Part shown: one piece after another, positions 1 to 7,780 of the stretch
Numbering within the stretch: the stretch's first letter is position 1
How the letters are laid out: each line of letters begins with the position of its first letter
Assembly (NCBI GenBank): GCA_002320595.1
Contig: DCKB01000013.1
Location: 1 to 64,000 of the forward strand
Direction: 5' to 3'
DNA: 64,000 nucleotides
Origin: Christensenella sp. UBA1685
GTDB taxonomy: Bacteria; Bacillota; Clostridia; Christensenellales; CAG-138
Position numbers and translations under genes: made by a program
The notes under the pieces: model-generated
Seen by the model: the letters and a program-made list of their open reading frames with translations, nothing else
Databases searched by the model: none
Told to the model about the DNA's origin: nothing

Positions 1-80
1 AACCCGGGGGCTCAAATTCCCTTTTCTCTCTTTGATTTCTTTTAACCGCGCGATTGGACACTCCTCAAAATAGCGGGTTG

Positions 81-109
81 TTGACGCGCTCCGTTTCTTG
101 GGATAAAAT
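81..109 (+). promoter_or_regulatory. Putative sigma-A promoter for the lipid kinase gene
   Basis: TTGACG (81-86) and TAAAAT (104-109) are separated by exactly 17 bases. The predicted start of transcription near 116 falls on the first bases of the hairpin at 115-142, so the transcript would begin with that stem, or the hairpin ends an upstream transcript. The promoter was found by eye only. Confidence 0.4.
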
Positions 110-114
110 AAAAT

Positions 115-147
115 CCGAACCCCCATCTTTTTGGAGGTTCGGGTTTT
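115..147 (+). terminator. Hairpin with T-rich tail
   Basis: CCGAACC (115-121) pairs with GGTTCGG (136-142) and is followed by GTTTT. It could be the terminator of a gene left of the window or a 5' stem of the lipid kinase transcript. Bases 1-80 hold nothing else that I can assign. Confidence 0.4.
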
Positions 148-193
148 GTTCTGCAGCGCAAGCCATCATTCGGTTTATTGGAGGTGTAACCCC

Positions 194-1090
194 TTGGAGA
201 AAAGGCTTCTGCTCGTTATGAACCCCTGCGCAGGGATCAAGAAGGCCAATCGCTACCTGCCAGACCTGCTCCGCCTGTTTTCCGATTACGGCTATGTAAG
301 CACCGCTTATATGACCGGGAAACGCGGCGATGGCACTGAATTCGCACGAACCCACGCGGCTGAGGCCGACCTTATCGTTTGCATCGGCGGCGACGGCACG
401 CTCAACGAAGTAATTGAGGGTTTGCTCAAATCAGGCGCAGATTGTCCGCTTGGCTACATACCTGCCGGCAGCACAAACGATTTTGCGGCAAGCCTCAAGA
501 TCTCTTCCAATGTCATGCAGGCTGCACGCGACATTATGGAAGGCAGGCCGCGCACAATTGACCTCGGGAGCTTCAACGGCCGCTGCTTCTCCTATGTTGC
601 CTCCTTCGGCGCGTTTACGGAAGCCGCTTACAGCACCCCGCAGGAAGTAAAGAACATGCTTGGACACCTGGCCTACATTTTTGAAGGCATGAAGGATCTT
701 GCGAACATCCGCCCCATCCATATGCGGCTTGAAACGGACAGCGGCAATGCGTTTGAGGACGACTATATCTTCGGCGCAATCAGCAACTCCACCTCCATCG
801 CCGGCTTTTTAACGATGGATCCCACGCGCGTCATCATTGACGACGGGCTTTTTGAGATTACGCTCATCAAAATGCCGACGGCTCCGATGGATTTAAGCCG
901 CATTCTCTATTCGCTGCAAACGCAGCAATATGACGATAAGCTGATCCATGCCTGCACGGCCGCCCGGGCAGTGATTCATTCGCCCGCCGCCGTTCCATGG
1001 ACGCTCGATGGTGAATACGCAAGGGGCGAAACGGATATTATTGTGGAAAATCTGCATAACGCATTGAGGTTGGTGGTTAACGAAACATGA
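194..1090 (+). CDS. Diacylglycerol kinase family lipid kinase (YegS/DgkB-like)
   Basis: This protein of about 298 aa is a soluble lipid kinase of the DAGK catalytic family, expected to phosphorylate diacylglycerol or a related lipid at the inner face of the membrane. The N-terminus carries the family signature NPCAGIKKA, and the nucleotide loop GGDGTLNEV follows about 60 residues later, then the YIPAGSTNDF motif. I chose the TTG at 194 because GGAGGTG sits just upstream (180-186) and the family motif begins about 8 residues in; a longer frame from 131 would add unrelated residues. The stop overlaps the ATG of the PAP2 gene by four bases (ATGA), so the two are translationally coupled and probably act on the same lipid pool. 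The exact lipid substrate cannot be told from sequence. Confidence 0.85.
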   Translation: MEKRLLLVMNPCAGIKKANRYLPDLLRLFSDYGYVSTAYMTGKRGDGTEFARTHAAEADLIVCIGGDGTLNEVIEGLLKSGADCPLGYIPAGSTNDFAASLKISSNVMQAARDIMEGRPRTIDLGSFNGRCFSYVASFGAFTEAAYSTPQEVKNMLGHLAYIFEGMKDLANIRPIHMRLETDSGNAFEDDYIFGAISNSTSIAGFLTMDPTRVIIDDGLFEITLIKMPTAPMDLSRILYSLQTQQYDDKLIHACTAARAVIHSPAAVPWTLDGEYARGETDIIVENLHNALRLVVNET

Positions 1091-1770
1091 TAAGACGGAT
1101 TTCCAACTGGCTGAAGCAAAACAAGCACGCATGGCTTGCGCTGTATCTGCCGATTTATCTGATCGGCTTTTTCTGGGTGGAAAGCTATGTGCCTTCCGAT
1201 TCCAATTACTGGGTATCCTATACGCCGCTGGACGACCTGATCCCCTTCGTGGAATACTTTGTGATTCCATATTACCTTTGGTATCCGTTCATGGTCGTAA
1301 CCGGACTGTATCTGCTGTTCCACGATGCGCCGGCTTTCAGCCGCTACATGATTGCAATCGCAGTCAGTTTTACTGCGAGCATCATATTCTTTGCCCTTTT
1401 CCCCAACGGGCAGAACCTGCGCCCCGCCGTTTTTGAGCGGGACAACATTTTCACACGCATGATGGGCCTGATCTACGCGGCGGACACCAACACAAACGTT
1501 TTGCCGAGTATCCATGTGATCGGGTCGGCGCTCGTCGTGTTTGCTTTGTTCGACACAAAGTGCTTTAAGGCCCGGCGTTTCGCCTGGATGAAAGCAGGAG
1601 CCGTCCTGCTCGCCATCCTGATCACCCTTGCAACGGTGTTTGTTAAGCAGCATTCCGTGCTTGATATTTACGCGGGGCTGGTCGCGTGCATCCCGCTTTA
1701 CTTCCTCATTTACAACAAGAAGATGCGCGCCTGGACGGACCGGACTTTTGGGAAGCCCACTGCGGCATAA
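1087..1770 (+). CDS. PAP2-superfamily membrane phosphatase
   Basis: A membrane protein of 227 aa with about six hydrophobic segments. The C-terminal half has the PAP2/inositolphosphotransferase layout: the motif LPSIHVIGSA, then a later KQHSVLDIYAGL segment whose His and Asp match the C-terminal phosphatase motif. The family removes phosphate from lipid phosphates such as phosphatidic acid or undecaprenyl pyrophosphate, or exchanges head groups. It follows the lipid kinase with an ATGA overlap, giving a kinase-phosphatase pair on one transcript that ends at the 1782-1810 terminator. Substrate is undetermined. Confidence 0.8.
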   Translation: MIRRISNWLKQNKHAWLALYLPIYLIGFFWVESYVPSDSNYWVSYTPLDDLIPFVEYFVIPYYLWYPFMVVTGLYLLFHDAPAFSRYMIAIAVSFTASIIFFALFPNGQNLRPAVFERDNIFTRMMGLIYAADTNTNVLPSIHVIGSALVVFALFDTKCFKARRFAWMKAGAVLLAILITLATVFVKQHSVLDIYAGLVACIPLYFLIYNKKMRAWTDRTFGKPTAA

Positions 1771-1781
1771 AAAGATAACTG

Positions 1782-1810
1782 AAAGCGGAGGACGTTGTCC
1801 TCCGCTTTTT
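1782..1810. terminator. Strong bidirectional terminator
   Basis: AAAGCGGAGGAC (1782-1793) and GTCCTCCGCTTT form a 12-bp stem with a three-base loop, with T and A runs on either side. It separates the lipid kinase/PAP2 pair from the convergent end of the rnf operon. Confidence 0.9.
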
Positions 1811-1824
1811 AATTCGTGATTCGT

Positions 1825-2631
1825 TTATTCGTCAGGCGTCACCACGGAATAATCCACGATGCAGCCGCAGGGGCAAACCTTTGCGCATTCGCCGCAGCGC
1901 GTGCACTTTTCAGGATCGATCCTTGCAAAGCCGTTTTCAACCGTGATCGCGCCGTATTTGCAGGTCTTTACGCAGCGCTGGCAGGCAATGCACGCCTTCA
2001 TGCAAGCGGCACGCGCTACGCGGCCGGAATCGCTGTTCCGGCAAAGCACGATAACCTTCGTTTCTGCAGGTGTAATGCGGATGACATTGCGCGGGCACTT
2101 GTCAACGCAGTTGCCGCAAGCCACGCACTTGTTTTCATCGATCTTTGCAATGCCGTTTTCCATGCTGATCGCGCCAAACGCACACACGCGCGCGCAGTCG
2201 CCCAAGCCGATGCAGGCAAAGCGGCATTGCTTGGGGCCGCCCGCTACGCCCGCCGCGGTTGCGCAGCTCTTGTAACCATCGTATTCATAGCGCTCGGTTG
2301 CAACGCCGTTGTGACCCTGGCAGATCACGCGGGCAACCATCTTTTCGCCCTGCTCAACCGAAAGGCCCAGCACCGCGCCAACGGCCTCCGCATTTGCAGC
2401 GGGGCAGCCGCTCGGCTTTGCCTTGCCTTCCACAACGGCTTCGGCAAACGCATCGCAGCCCGCAAAGCCGCATGCGCCGCAGTTTGCACCGCCCACGAGT
2501 TCGCGCACCTGCGCGATGCGCGGGTCGGTTTCCACTTTCAGCTTTTTATCCGCGAACTCAAGCACAAGGCCGAAAATCAGGCCGATCACGCCGAGCACGG
2601 AAAATGCCAGTATAACGGGAATCCAGTCCAT
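1825..2631 (-). CDS. rnfB: Rnf complex iron-sulfur subunit B
   Basis: RnfB (268 aa) is the ferredoxin-facing subunit of the ion-pumping ferredoxin:NAD+ oxidoreductase. One N-terminal membrane helix (about 5-25) is followed by a 4Fe-4S domain with Cys51, Cys54, Cys59 and Cys76. Ferredoxin-type cysteine sets follow at about 140-150, 159-169, 210-224 and 243-257. It is the last gene of rnfCDEAB, 12 bases after rnfA, ending just before a bidirectional terminator. The length is within the family range. Function is firm from the motifs and the operon. Confidence 0.95.
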   Translation of the reverse strand: MDWIPVILAFSVLGVIGLIFGLVLEFADKKLKVETDPRIAQVRELVGGANCGACGFAGCDAFAEAVVEGKAKPSGCPAANAEAVGAVLGLSVEQGEKMVARVICQGHNGVATERYEYDGYKSCATAAGVAGGPKQCRFACIGLGDCARVCAFGAISMENGIAKIDENKCVACGNCVDKCPRNVIRITPAETKVIVLCRNSDSGRVARAACMKACIACQRCVKTCKYGAITVENGFARIDPEKCTRCGECAKVCPCGCIVDYSVVTPDE

Positions 2632-2643
2632 GTCTTTACCTCC

Positions 2644-3231
2644 TTAATTTCCAAGGCCCGAGAAGCCCATGAACGCCACCGCCATCAGGCCTGCCATGAT
2701 GAGCGAGCCGGAGAAGCCCTTGAGGCATTGTGGGACCTTCGAGGTTTCCAGCCGCTCGCGCACGCCGGCCATCAGAACGATCGCAAGCAGGAAGCCGAGC
2801 GCGCCGAACGTACCGTTGAGGATGGAATAGAACAGGTTGTATCCGCTGTTGATGTTCAGGATGGTCACGCCCAGCACCGCGCAGTTGGTGGTGATAAGCG
2901 GGAGATAGATCCCCAGTGCGCGGTAAAGCGACGGGCTCGTTTTCTTCAGGAACATTTCAACCAACTGCACAAGGCTTGCAATCACGATGATAAACCCGAT
3001 GGTGTTCAGATACTCGAGCGAAAGCGGCACAAGCACAAGGTCATACAGCAGCTTCGTGAACAGCGAGGCGATTGCCATAACAAACGTCACCGCAATGCCC
3101 ATGCCCGCTGCGGTTTCCACCTTATTGGAAACGCCGAGGAACGGGCAGCATCCCAGGAAGCGGGAGAAAATGTAGTTGTTGGTAAGCACGCAGCTCACCA
3201 TGAACAAAAGGATTTTTGCAATCTCGCTCAT
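2644..3231 (-). CDS. rnfA: Rnf complex membrane subunit A
   Basis: RnfA (195 aa) is an integral membrane subunit with about six helices. Together with RnfE it holds the intramembrane [2Fe-2S] centre that carries electrons across the bilayer. The conserved cysteines lie in LGCCPFLG (Cys28/Cys29) and in TTNCAVLG (Cys117). The start overlaps the end of rnfE by four bases (ATGA). Full length for the family. Confidence 0.95.
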   Translation of the reverse strand: MSEIAKILLFMVSCVLTNNYIFSRFLGCCPFLGVSNKVETAAGMGIAVTFVMAIASLFTKLLYDLVLVPLSLEYLNTIGFIIVIASLVQLVEMFLKKTSPSLYRALGIYLPLITTNCAVLGVTILNINSGYNLFYSILNGTFGALGFLLAIVLMAGVRERLETSKVPQCLKGFSGSLIMAGLMAVAFMGFSGLGN

Positions 3232-3872
3232 GCGTGGATGACCCCTTTCTCATCCTTTTTCTTCTTTTCAAAGTGCTGGGTAACCAGATTGGATATGGCC
3301 AGCACGCCGCCGAACACCATAAAGCCGCCCGGCGCAAGAATCATGAGAAGCATGGGCTCATAGTCCGCTCCGAACACATTGAGGCCGAAGATGGTGCCGT
3401 TGCCGAGAAGCTCACGGATGATGGCGATGCAGGTGATTGCAAGCGTGAAGCCGCAGCCCATGCCGACGCCGTCCACCGCGGAAGCCAACACGCCGTTTTT
3501 GCTTGCGAACGCTTCGGCGCGCGCAAGGATGATGCAGTTTACCACGATGAGCGGGATGAACACACCCAGGCTCTCGTACAAATCATGCAGGAATGCTTGC
3601 ATGAACATCTGCACAATGGTCACGAACGTGCAGATCACTGCGATGAACGCAGGGATGCGCACCTTATCCGGGATGATGTTGCGCAGCAGTGAAATTACCA
3701 CGTTGGAGCCGACGAGCACGAACGTGGCTGCCGCCCCCATGCCGACCGCATTGACCGCGCTCGTTGTGGAAGCGATGGTGGGGCAGGTGCCGAGCACCAG
3801 CCTGAGCGTGGGGTTTTCGGCGATGATGCCGTTCATAAACACGCTTGAAAGGCTCTTTTCCTTCTTAGGCAT
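3228..3872 (-). CDS. rnfE: Rnf complex membrane subunit E
   Basis: RnfE (214 aa) is the membrane partner of RnfA, with matching cysteines at Cys30 (LGTCPTIA) and Cys113 (VNCIILA) for the shared [2Fe-2S] centre. The ATG at 3872 lies inside the last codons of rnfD (8-base overlap), in the place where rnfG normally sits between rnfD and rnfE in clostridial rnfCDGEAB operons. The subunit itself looks complete. Confidence 0.95.
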   Translation of the reverse strand: MPKKEKSLSSVFMNGIIAENPTLRLVLGTCPTIASTTSAVNAVGMGAAATFVLVGSNVVISLLRNIIPDKVRIPAFIAVICTFVTIVQMFMQAFLHDLYESLGVFIPLIVVNCIILARAEAFASKNGVLASAVDGVGMGCGFTLAITCIAIIRELLGNGTIFGLNVFGADYEPMLLMILAPGGFMVFGGVLAISNLVTQHFEKKKKDEKGVIHA

Positions 3873-4812
3873 TGGCGGTTCCCTCCTTCTTTTGCTTCTT
3901 CAGGCGGCCGTAAAGCCGGGGTTTGTCGTACTTGTCGATCAGCGGAGTCACGATGTTGCCGATGAGGATGGCATAGGTGACGCCCTCAGGGTACGCGCCG
4001 AAGTTGCGGATTACGCAAACGAGCACGCCGCAGAGCGCAGCATAAATGAACTGGCCGCGAGGGTTCATGGGGCTCGTGGTGTAATCCGTTGCCATAAACA
4101 CCGCGCCGAAGAGTACGCCGCCCATCAGCAGTTCATTGAGTACGTTCTGGCCGACCAGCGCCGAAAGCGCAGCGAACACCGCAAGGAAGGTAACGGGGAT
4201 GCGCCAGGAGATCACTCTGCGCACAAGCAGGTAAATGAGGCCGAGAAGGATCGCCGCCTTGCAGACTTCGCCGATGCTGCCGGGAATGTTGCCAAGGAAA
4301 AGATCCATGGTGTTGGCTTCATAGCCCGCAAGCGGCGTTGCGGAAGTCACGGCGTCCGCACCGCTCCAACAGGTGGGCAGCGCATAGGCGGTCGCGCCCG
4401 TCATACGGGCCGGCCAGCTTGCAAGCAGCACCGCGCGTGCGAGCAGCGCCGGATTCAGAAAATTGTCGCCAATGCCGCCGAAAAGCTGCTTGGTGATGAC
4501 AATTGCAAACAGCGCGCCGACTACGGGCATCCACCAGGCTGCGGTAGAGGGCAGGTTGAGGCCGAGAATCAGGCCCGTAACGGCTGCCGAAAGATCATAG
4601 ATGCGGATGGGCTGCTTCGTGATGCGCTGCCAGAGGTATTCAAACAGCACGCACGAAAGGATGGAGACGGCGATCACCATCGCAGCGGAAAGGCCGAAAT
4701 AGTAGATGCCCGCTGCCGTTGTGGGGAGAAGCGCAATCAGCACATCGCGCATCAGCACCTGCGTGTTGGCTCCGCTGCGAATGTGCGGCGCCGTGGAAAG
4801 GTAAAGCTTCAT
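3865..4812 (-). CDS. rnfD: Rnf complex membrane subunit D
   Basis: RnfD (315 aa) is the NqrB-like membrane subunit, with about eight to ten hydrophobic segments. The flavin attachment motif is present as SATP (157-160), so Thr159 is the expected site of a phosphoester-linked FMN. Another conserved stretch is FGGIGDNFLNPA (111-122). The C-terminus ends in a Lys-rich tail that overlaps the rnfE start. Normal family length, so it is not a D-G fusion. Confidence 0.95.
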   Translation of the reverse strand: MKLYLSTAPHIRSGANTQVLMRDVLIALLPTTAAGIYYFGLSAAMVIAVSILSCVLFEYLWQRITKQPIRIYDLSAAVTGLILGLNLPSTAAWWMPVVGALFAIVITKQLFGGIGDNFLNPALLARAVLLASWPARMTGATAYALPTCWSGADAVTSATPLAGYEANTMDLFLGNIPGSIGEVCKAAILLGLIYLLVRRVISWRIPVTFLAVFAALSALVGQNVLNELLMGGVLFGAVFMATDYTTSPMNPRGQFIYAALCGVLVCVIRNFGAYPEGVTYAILIGNIVTPLIDKYDKPRLYGRLKKQKKEGTANA

Positions 4813-4814
4813 GG

Positions 4815-6155
4815 TTACTTCTTCCTCCTTGCTTCAAGCGCAATCGCGTCCTTTGTGTTTTTGAAGGACGCCGTCAACCAACGCCTTGCCGGGCAGTTGT
4901 AGGAGCAGCAGCCGCAGAGGATGCAATCCATCACGTGGTGCTCCTTTGCGGAAGCAAGGTCGCCCCTGTCGCAATAATGCTTGATGCGATAGGGATCCAG
5001 GCCAATGGGGCAGGCCTCAACGCAGCGCCCGCAGCGGATGCAGGGAGATTCATCCACGCTGCGCGCGTCTTTTACGTTATACACTACGATGCCGTTGTTT
5101 GCCTTGGTCATCGGAACATCCGTATCCGGAACGCAAAGGCCGGTCATGCCGCCGCCAAATACGATCTTGCCGGGTTCTTCCGAGAAGCCGCCGCATTCGC
5201 CGATCACATCGGCGATGATTGTGCCGATCCGAAGGCGCAGGTTGGCAGGATGCTGAACACAGCCCGTCACCGTTGTGATACGGTCGATCAACGGCCGCCC
5301 GTCGATCACCGCATCCGCCACAGCCGCAGCAGTTCCCACGTTCATCACGATGGTATGCACCTCAATGGGGAGCTTGCCGCTCGGCACTTCGCGGCCGGTT
5401 ACCGCCTTAATGAGCTGCTTTTCGCCGCCCTGCGGGTACTTGGTGCGCATCACGGCGATTTCCACACCCTCGCGGCCGGACGCCGCCTTGCGCATGGCTT
5501 CAATCGCCTCAGGCTTGTTATCTTCAATCGCAATGACGCCGCGCTTTACATTGAGCGCCCGCATGACGGCGCGCAGGCCGTCCACGATTTTTCCGGAATG
5601 CTCTATCATCAGGCGGAAGTCCGCTGTGAGGAAGGTTTCACACTCGGCGCCGTTGAGAATGATGGTGTCGCAGGTCTTTCCTTCGGGAACGGACAGCTTC
5701 ACATGCGTGGGGAAGGATGCGCCGCCCATGCCGCAGATGCCGGCAGCTTTCACGGCCGGGATAACAACTGCAGGATCAACGGTTTCCACATTGCCATAGC
5801 CCTTGATGCTTTCCACCCATTCATCCGCAAAGTCGTTTCGGATCACAACGCACATCACGGGAGCTGCGCCCAGATGCTGGCGTTCCTCCACAGCCGTGAC
5901 CTCGCCGGAGACGCTCGCATGCACAGGCAGCCCAAGGCCGCCCACCGGCTCGCCAATCACCTGGCCGATCTTTACAAGGTCGCCCTTGTTCACGCAGGGT
6001 TTGGAGGGAGCGCCCAGATGCATTCCCATGGGAATGCATACCGTATCGGACACGAAGTCTCGAATGGGGATGTTTCGGGTTGGCATCTTCCCCTCATGCT
6101 GACCATGCATGGGGTGTACGCCGCCCTTGAATGAATACTTCGGCAAATAAAGCAC
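4815..6155 (-). CDS. rnfC: Rnf complex NADH-binding subunit C
   Basis: RnfC (446 aa) is the soluble NAD(H) and FMN-binding subunit with two 4Fe-4S clusters. The N-terminal FKGGVHP motif (9-15) is near the start, the flavin/NAD region has GGASFPTHVKL (144-154) and NGAECETFL (168-176), and the clusters are CIRCGRCVEACP (362-373) and CILCGCCSYNCP (401-412). The GTG at 6155 is preferred because the conserved FKGGVHP motif would be lost from any later start, although its ribosome binding site (GAAAGG) is close. First gene of the operon, two bases before rnfD. Confidence 0.93.
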   Translation of the reverse strand: MLYLPKYSFKGGVHPMHGQHEGKMPTRNIPIRDFVSDTVCIPMGMHLGAPSKPCVNKGDLVKIGQVIGEPVGGLGLPVHASVSGEVTAVEERQHLGAAPVMCVVIRNDFADEWVESIKGYGNVETVDPAVVIPAVKAAGICGMGGASFPTHVKLSVPEGKTCDTIILNGAECETFLTADFRLMIEHSGKIVDGLRAVMRALNVKRGVIAIEDNKPEAIEAMRKAASGREGVEIAVMRTKYPQGGEKQLIKAVTGREVPSGKLPIEVHTIVMNVGTAAAVADAVIDGRPLIDRITTVTGCVQHPANLRLRIGTIIADVIGECGGFSEEPGKIVFGGGMTGLCVPDTDVPMTKANNGIVVYNVKDARSVDESPCIRCGRCVEACPIGLDPYRIKHYCDRGDLASAKEHHVMDCILCGCCSYNCPARRWLTASFKNTKDAIALEARRKK

Positions 6156-6219
6156 CAGCCTTTCGGAGTTGAATAAAATCGCTCATATAGTAATTGTATG
6201 AACAGAATTTCCAAGCGAT

Positions 6220-6228
6220 ATTATATCA
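6220..6228 (-). promoter_or_regulatory. Extended -10 promoter of the rnf operon
   Basis: Read on the minus strand this is TGATATAAT, a TGN-TATAAT extended -10 box, 65-74 bases upstream of rnfC. No good -35 box lies at 17 bases, which fits extended -10 promoters. The region is very AT-rich compared with its surroundings. Confidence 0.5.
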
Positions 6229-6272
6229 CATATATTTTCGACTTGCATCAAATTTGCACGATTTTTTGCCAC

Positions 6273-6284
6273 AATTCTAGAATT
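6273..6284. promoter_or_regulatory. Perfect 12-bp palindrome upstream of the rnf promoter
   Basis: AATTCTAGAATT lies about 45 bases upstream of the rnf -10 box. On the minus strand it sits between two similar short stretches, ATCGCAAAAA and ATCGTGCAAA. It could be an activator site; it does not match the Rex operator consensus. The flanking 6156-6322 segment is otherwise non-coding. Confidence 0.3.
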
Positions 6285-6322
6285 TTTGCGATTTCAGATG
6301 TGTGTTTTCAATGACGTTCCTG

Positions 6323-6688
6323 TTATTTTTTTAACCTTTTTCCAAAAGCACGCAGGCATGCCAAAAGGATTAAAAATCCGCCGAACATCCTCCGGAGCCA
6401 CGGTGCGTCAATCCTGCCCGCAAGGAAGGATGCAGCGAGAGCGCCCAGCGCCCCCGCAAAGATAATGGGCAGGCAGGCGCGCAGGTGCAGCCGCCCCGCC
6501 TTTGCATGGATTACAAGCGCAGCCACGGCCGCAGGCAGGAATGCGAGCACGTTTACGCCCTGTGCGGCATGCTGCGGCAAGCCGAGCGCAAGCGTCAGCA
6601 CAGGGATCAGCAGCGTTCCGCCGCCCATGCCCATGCCCGCTGCAACGCCTGCGCAAAGCCCGGAAAGGATATACCAGAGCCAGTTCAT
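6323..6688 (-). CDS. Half-length TauE/SafE-family membrane protein (second of pair)
   Basis: A membrane protein of 121 aa with about four helices, beginning MNWLWYILSG. The glycine-rich AAGMGMGGGTLLIPVLTL matches the repeat unit of TauE/SafE anion exporters (sulfite, sulfoacetate and similar). Usual family members are about 240-260 aa with two such repeats in one chain; here each repeat is a separate gene. The start at 6688 overlaps the stop of the preceding half (ATGA). A longer open frame continues upstream but runs over the other gene and is not protein-like. Substrate unknown. Confidence 0.8.
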   Translation of the reverse strand: MNWLWYILSGLCAGVAAGMGMGGGTLLIPVLTLALGLPQHAAQGVNVLAFLPAAVAALVIHAKAGRLHLRACLPIIFAGALGALAASFLAGRIDAPWLRRMFGGFLILLACLRAFGKRLKK

Positions 6689-7050
6689 GCAAGCACCATC
6701 CATATGCCCGCAAAAAACATCAGCGCAGTAAAAATGCGGTTCAGCCAAACGGATTTCAGCTTGCCCGTTAAAAATGCGCCGCCTATGCTGCCTATTGTAA
6801 GCGCGGGAGCAACATAAATGAGCGCCTGCCAATCCACCGCCCCCTGCAGCGCATAAATTGCCCCTGTTACAGCGGAAAGCGGCAAAATAATGCTGATGGC
6901 GCTCGCATGGGCGCTCGGGGCTTTCATCCCGCACACCTTTTCAAGCATCGGAACAGCCACCATGCCTCCTCCGCCGCCAAACAGCCCGTTACAGGCGCCG
7001 GTCAAAAGGCCGACCGCCCATTTTTTCCAAACCGATTGTTTTTTTTCCAT
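6685..7050 (-). CDS. Half-length TauE/SafE-family membrane protein (first of pair)
   Basis: A membrane protein of 121 aa with four predicted helices. NGLFGGGGGMVAVPML is the N-terminal TauE/SafE repeat motif and a second conserved stretch is GSIGGAFLTGKL. It is the same length as its neighbour downstream and overlaps it by four bases, so the two products probably assemble into one transporter equivalent to a normal two-repeat TauE protein. The family exports or imports small sulfur-containing anions; the actual substrate cannot be inferred here. Confidence 0.8.
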   Translation of the reverse strand: MEKKQSVWKKWAVGLLTGACNGLFGGGGGMVAVPMLEKVCGMKAPSAHASAISIILPLSAVTGAIYALQGAVDWQALIYVAPALTIGSIGGAFLTGKLKSVWLNRIFTALMFFAGIWMVLA

Positions 7051-7089
7051 GCGCTTAGTATGCCGCGCGGGTCAGGTCAGCATGCGGGC

Positions 7090-7118
7090 TTTACAATCCC
7101 GCCGCAGCTTGGTATGAT
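7090..7118 (+). promoter_or_regulatory. Sigma-A promoter for the PH-like membrane protein gene
   Basis: TTTACA (7090-7095), 17 bases, TATGAT (7113-7118). It predicts a leader of about 65 bases to the ATG at 7191, which has GAAGGAG in front. Confidence 0.6.
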
Positions 7119-7190
7119 AACGGCATGTTCTACTGAATCTATTTAAAATCGGGCGCTTCGCAAGAGCGCACGTGAAGGAGACCTGCATAC

Positions 7191-7766
7191 ATGACCGAAA
7201 AAGAATACGTTAGTTTTTTGCTCTTGTTCATCCTATGCGTACTGGGTACCGCTTTTAAGCTTTGGGATTATTTCCGCGTGCGCAGCGCTGTGAAGGCCGA
7301 ACGTGCAAGGGTTGGTTCGCAAACCGGGCGCATCGTTATCAAGGCGGACTGGCGGGCCTGGCTCAGCACGCTTCTTCTGTTGCTCGGCGTGCTTGCGCCG
7401 GTGGTCACAGGCTCTATCCTTAATCCCGTTCCGCTTGCAATCTTCATCCTGTTCGCGCTCGCCGCTCTGTATTATTTCTTCCACGGCCTTCTTTGGCGCG
7501 TTACTTTAGAGGAAGAAACCTTCACCTGCCGCACCATGACGGGCAAGGAATCCACCTACCGCTACGACGGTGTGCGCCGCATCGTCCCTATGGGAAAAAG
7601 CAAGCGGAAGATGGACGGCACCCGCCTTGTGATGCGCGACGATACCGTTGTTTTCATCGACCGCACCCTTTATGGCCTCGAAACGCTGGAGCGCCGCGTC
7701 AGAGATGCGCTCGGTGAAAGCTTTATTGAGGAAGCATCGCTGAATCCCATCAAGCCGCTGCGGTAA
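7191..7766 (+). CDS. Membrane protein of unknown function with PH-like C-terminal part
   Basis: The 191-aa product has an N-terminal helix (about 7-25), two further helices (about 60-80 and 84-103) and a cytosolic C-terminal part from about 105 rich in beta-strand pattern (VTLEEETFTCRTM, VVFIDRTLYGLE). The layout resembles small bacterial PH-domain membrane proteins, but I do not recognise a named family with confidence. It has its own promoter and is a single-gene unit, convergent with the S4-domain gene. Confidence 0.75.
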   Translation: MTEKEYVSFLLLFILCVLGTAFKLWDYFRVRSAVKAERARVGSQTGRIVIKADWRAWLSTLLLLLGVLAPVVTGSILNPVPLAIFILFALAALYYFFHGLLWRVTLEEETFTCRTMTGKESTYRYDGVRRIVPMGKSKRKMDGTRLVMRDDTVVFIDRTLYGLETLERRVRDALGESFIEEASLNPIKPLR

Positions 7767-7780
7767 GGCTTGCATCGAGC

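Noticed and set aside
3860..3880. Possible hidden or fused rnfG between rnfD and rnfE
   Set aside because: The two genes overlap by eight bases and RnfD has normal length, so there is no room for rnfG, and no FMN_bind-type protein was seen elsewhere in the window.
1816..6134. Long plus-strand open frames opposite the rnf genes
   Set aside because: They are antisense shadows of rnfB-rnfC in GC-rich DNA, with composition full of Arg, Ala and His and no family motifs.
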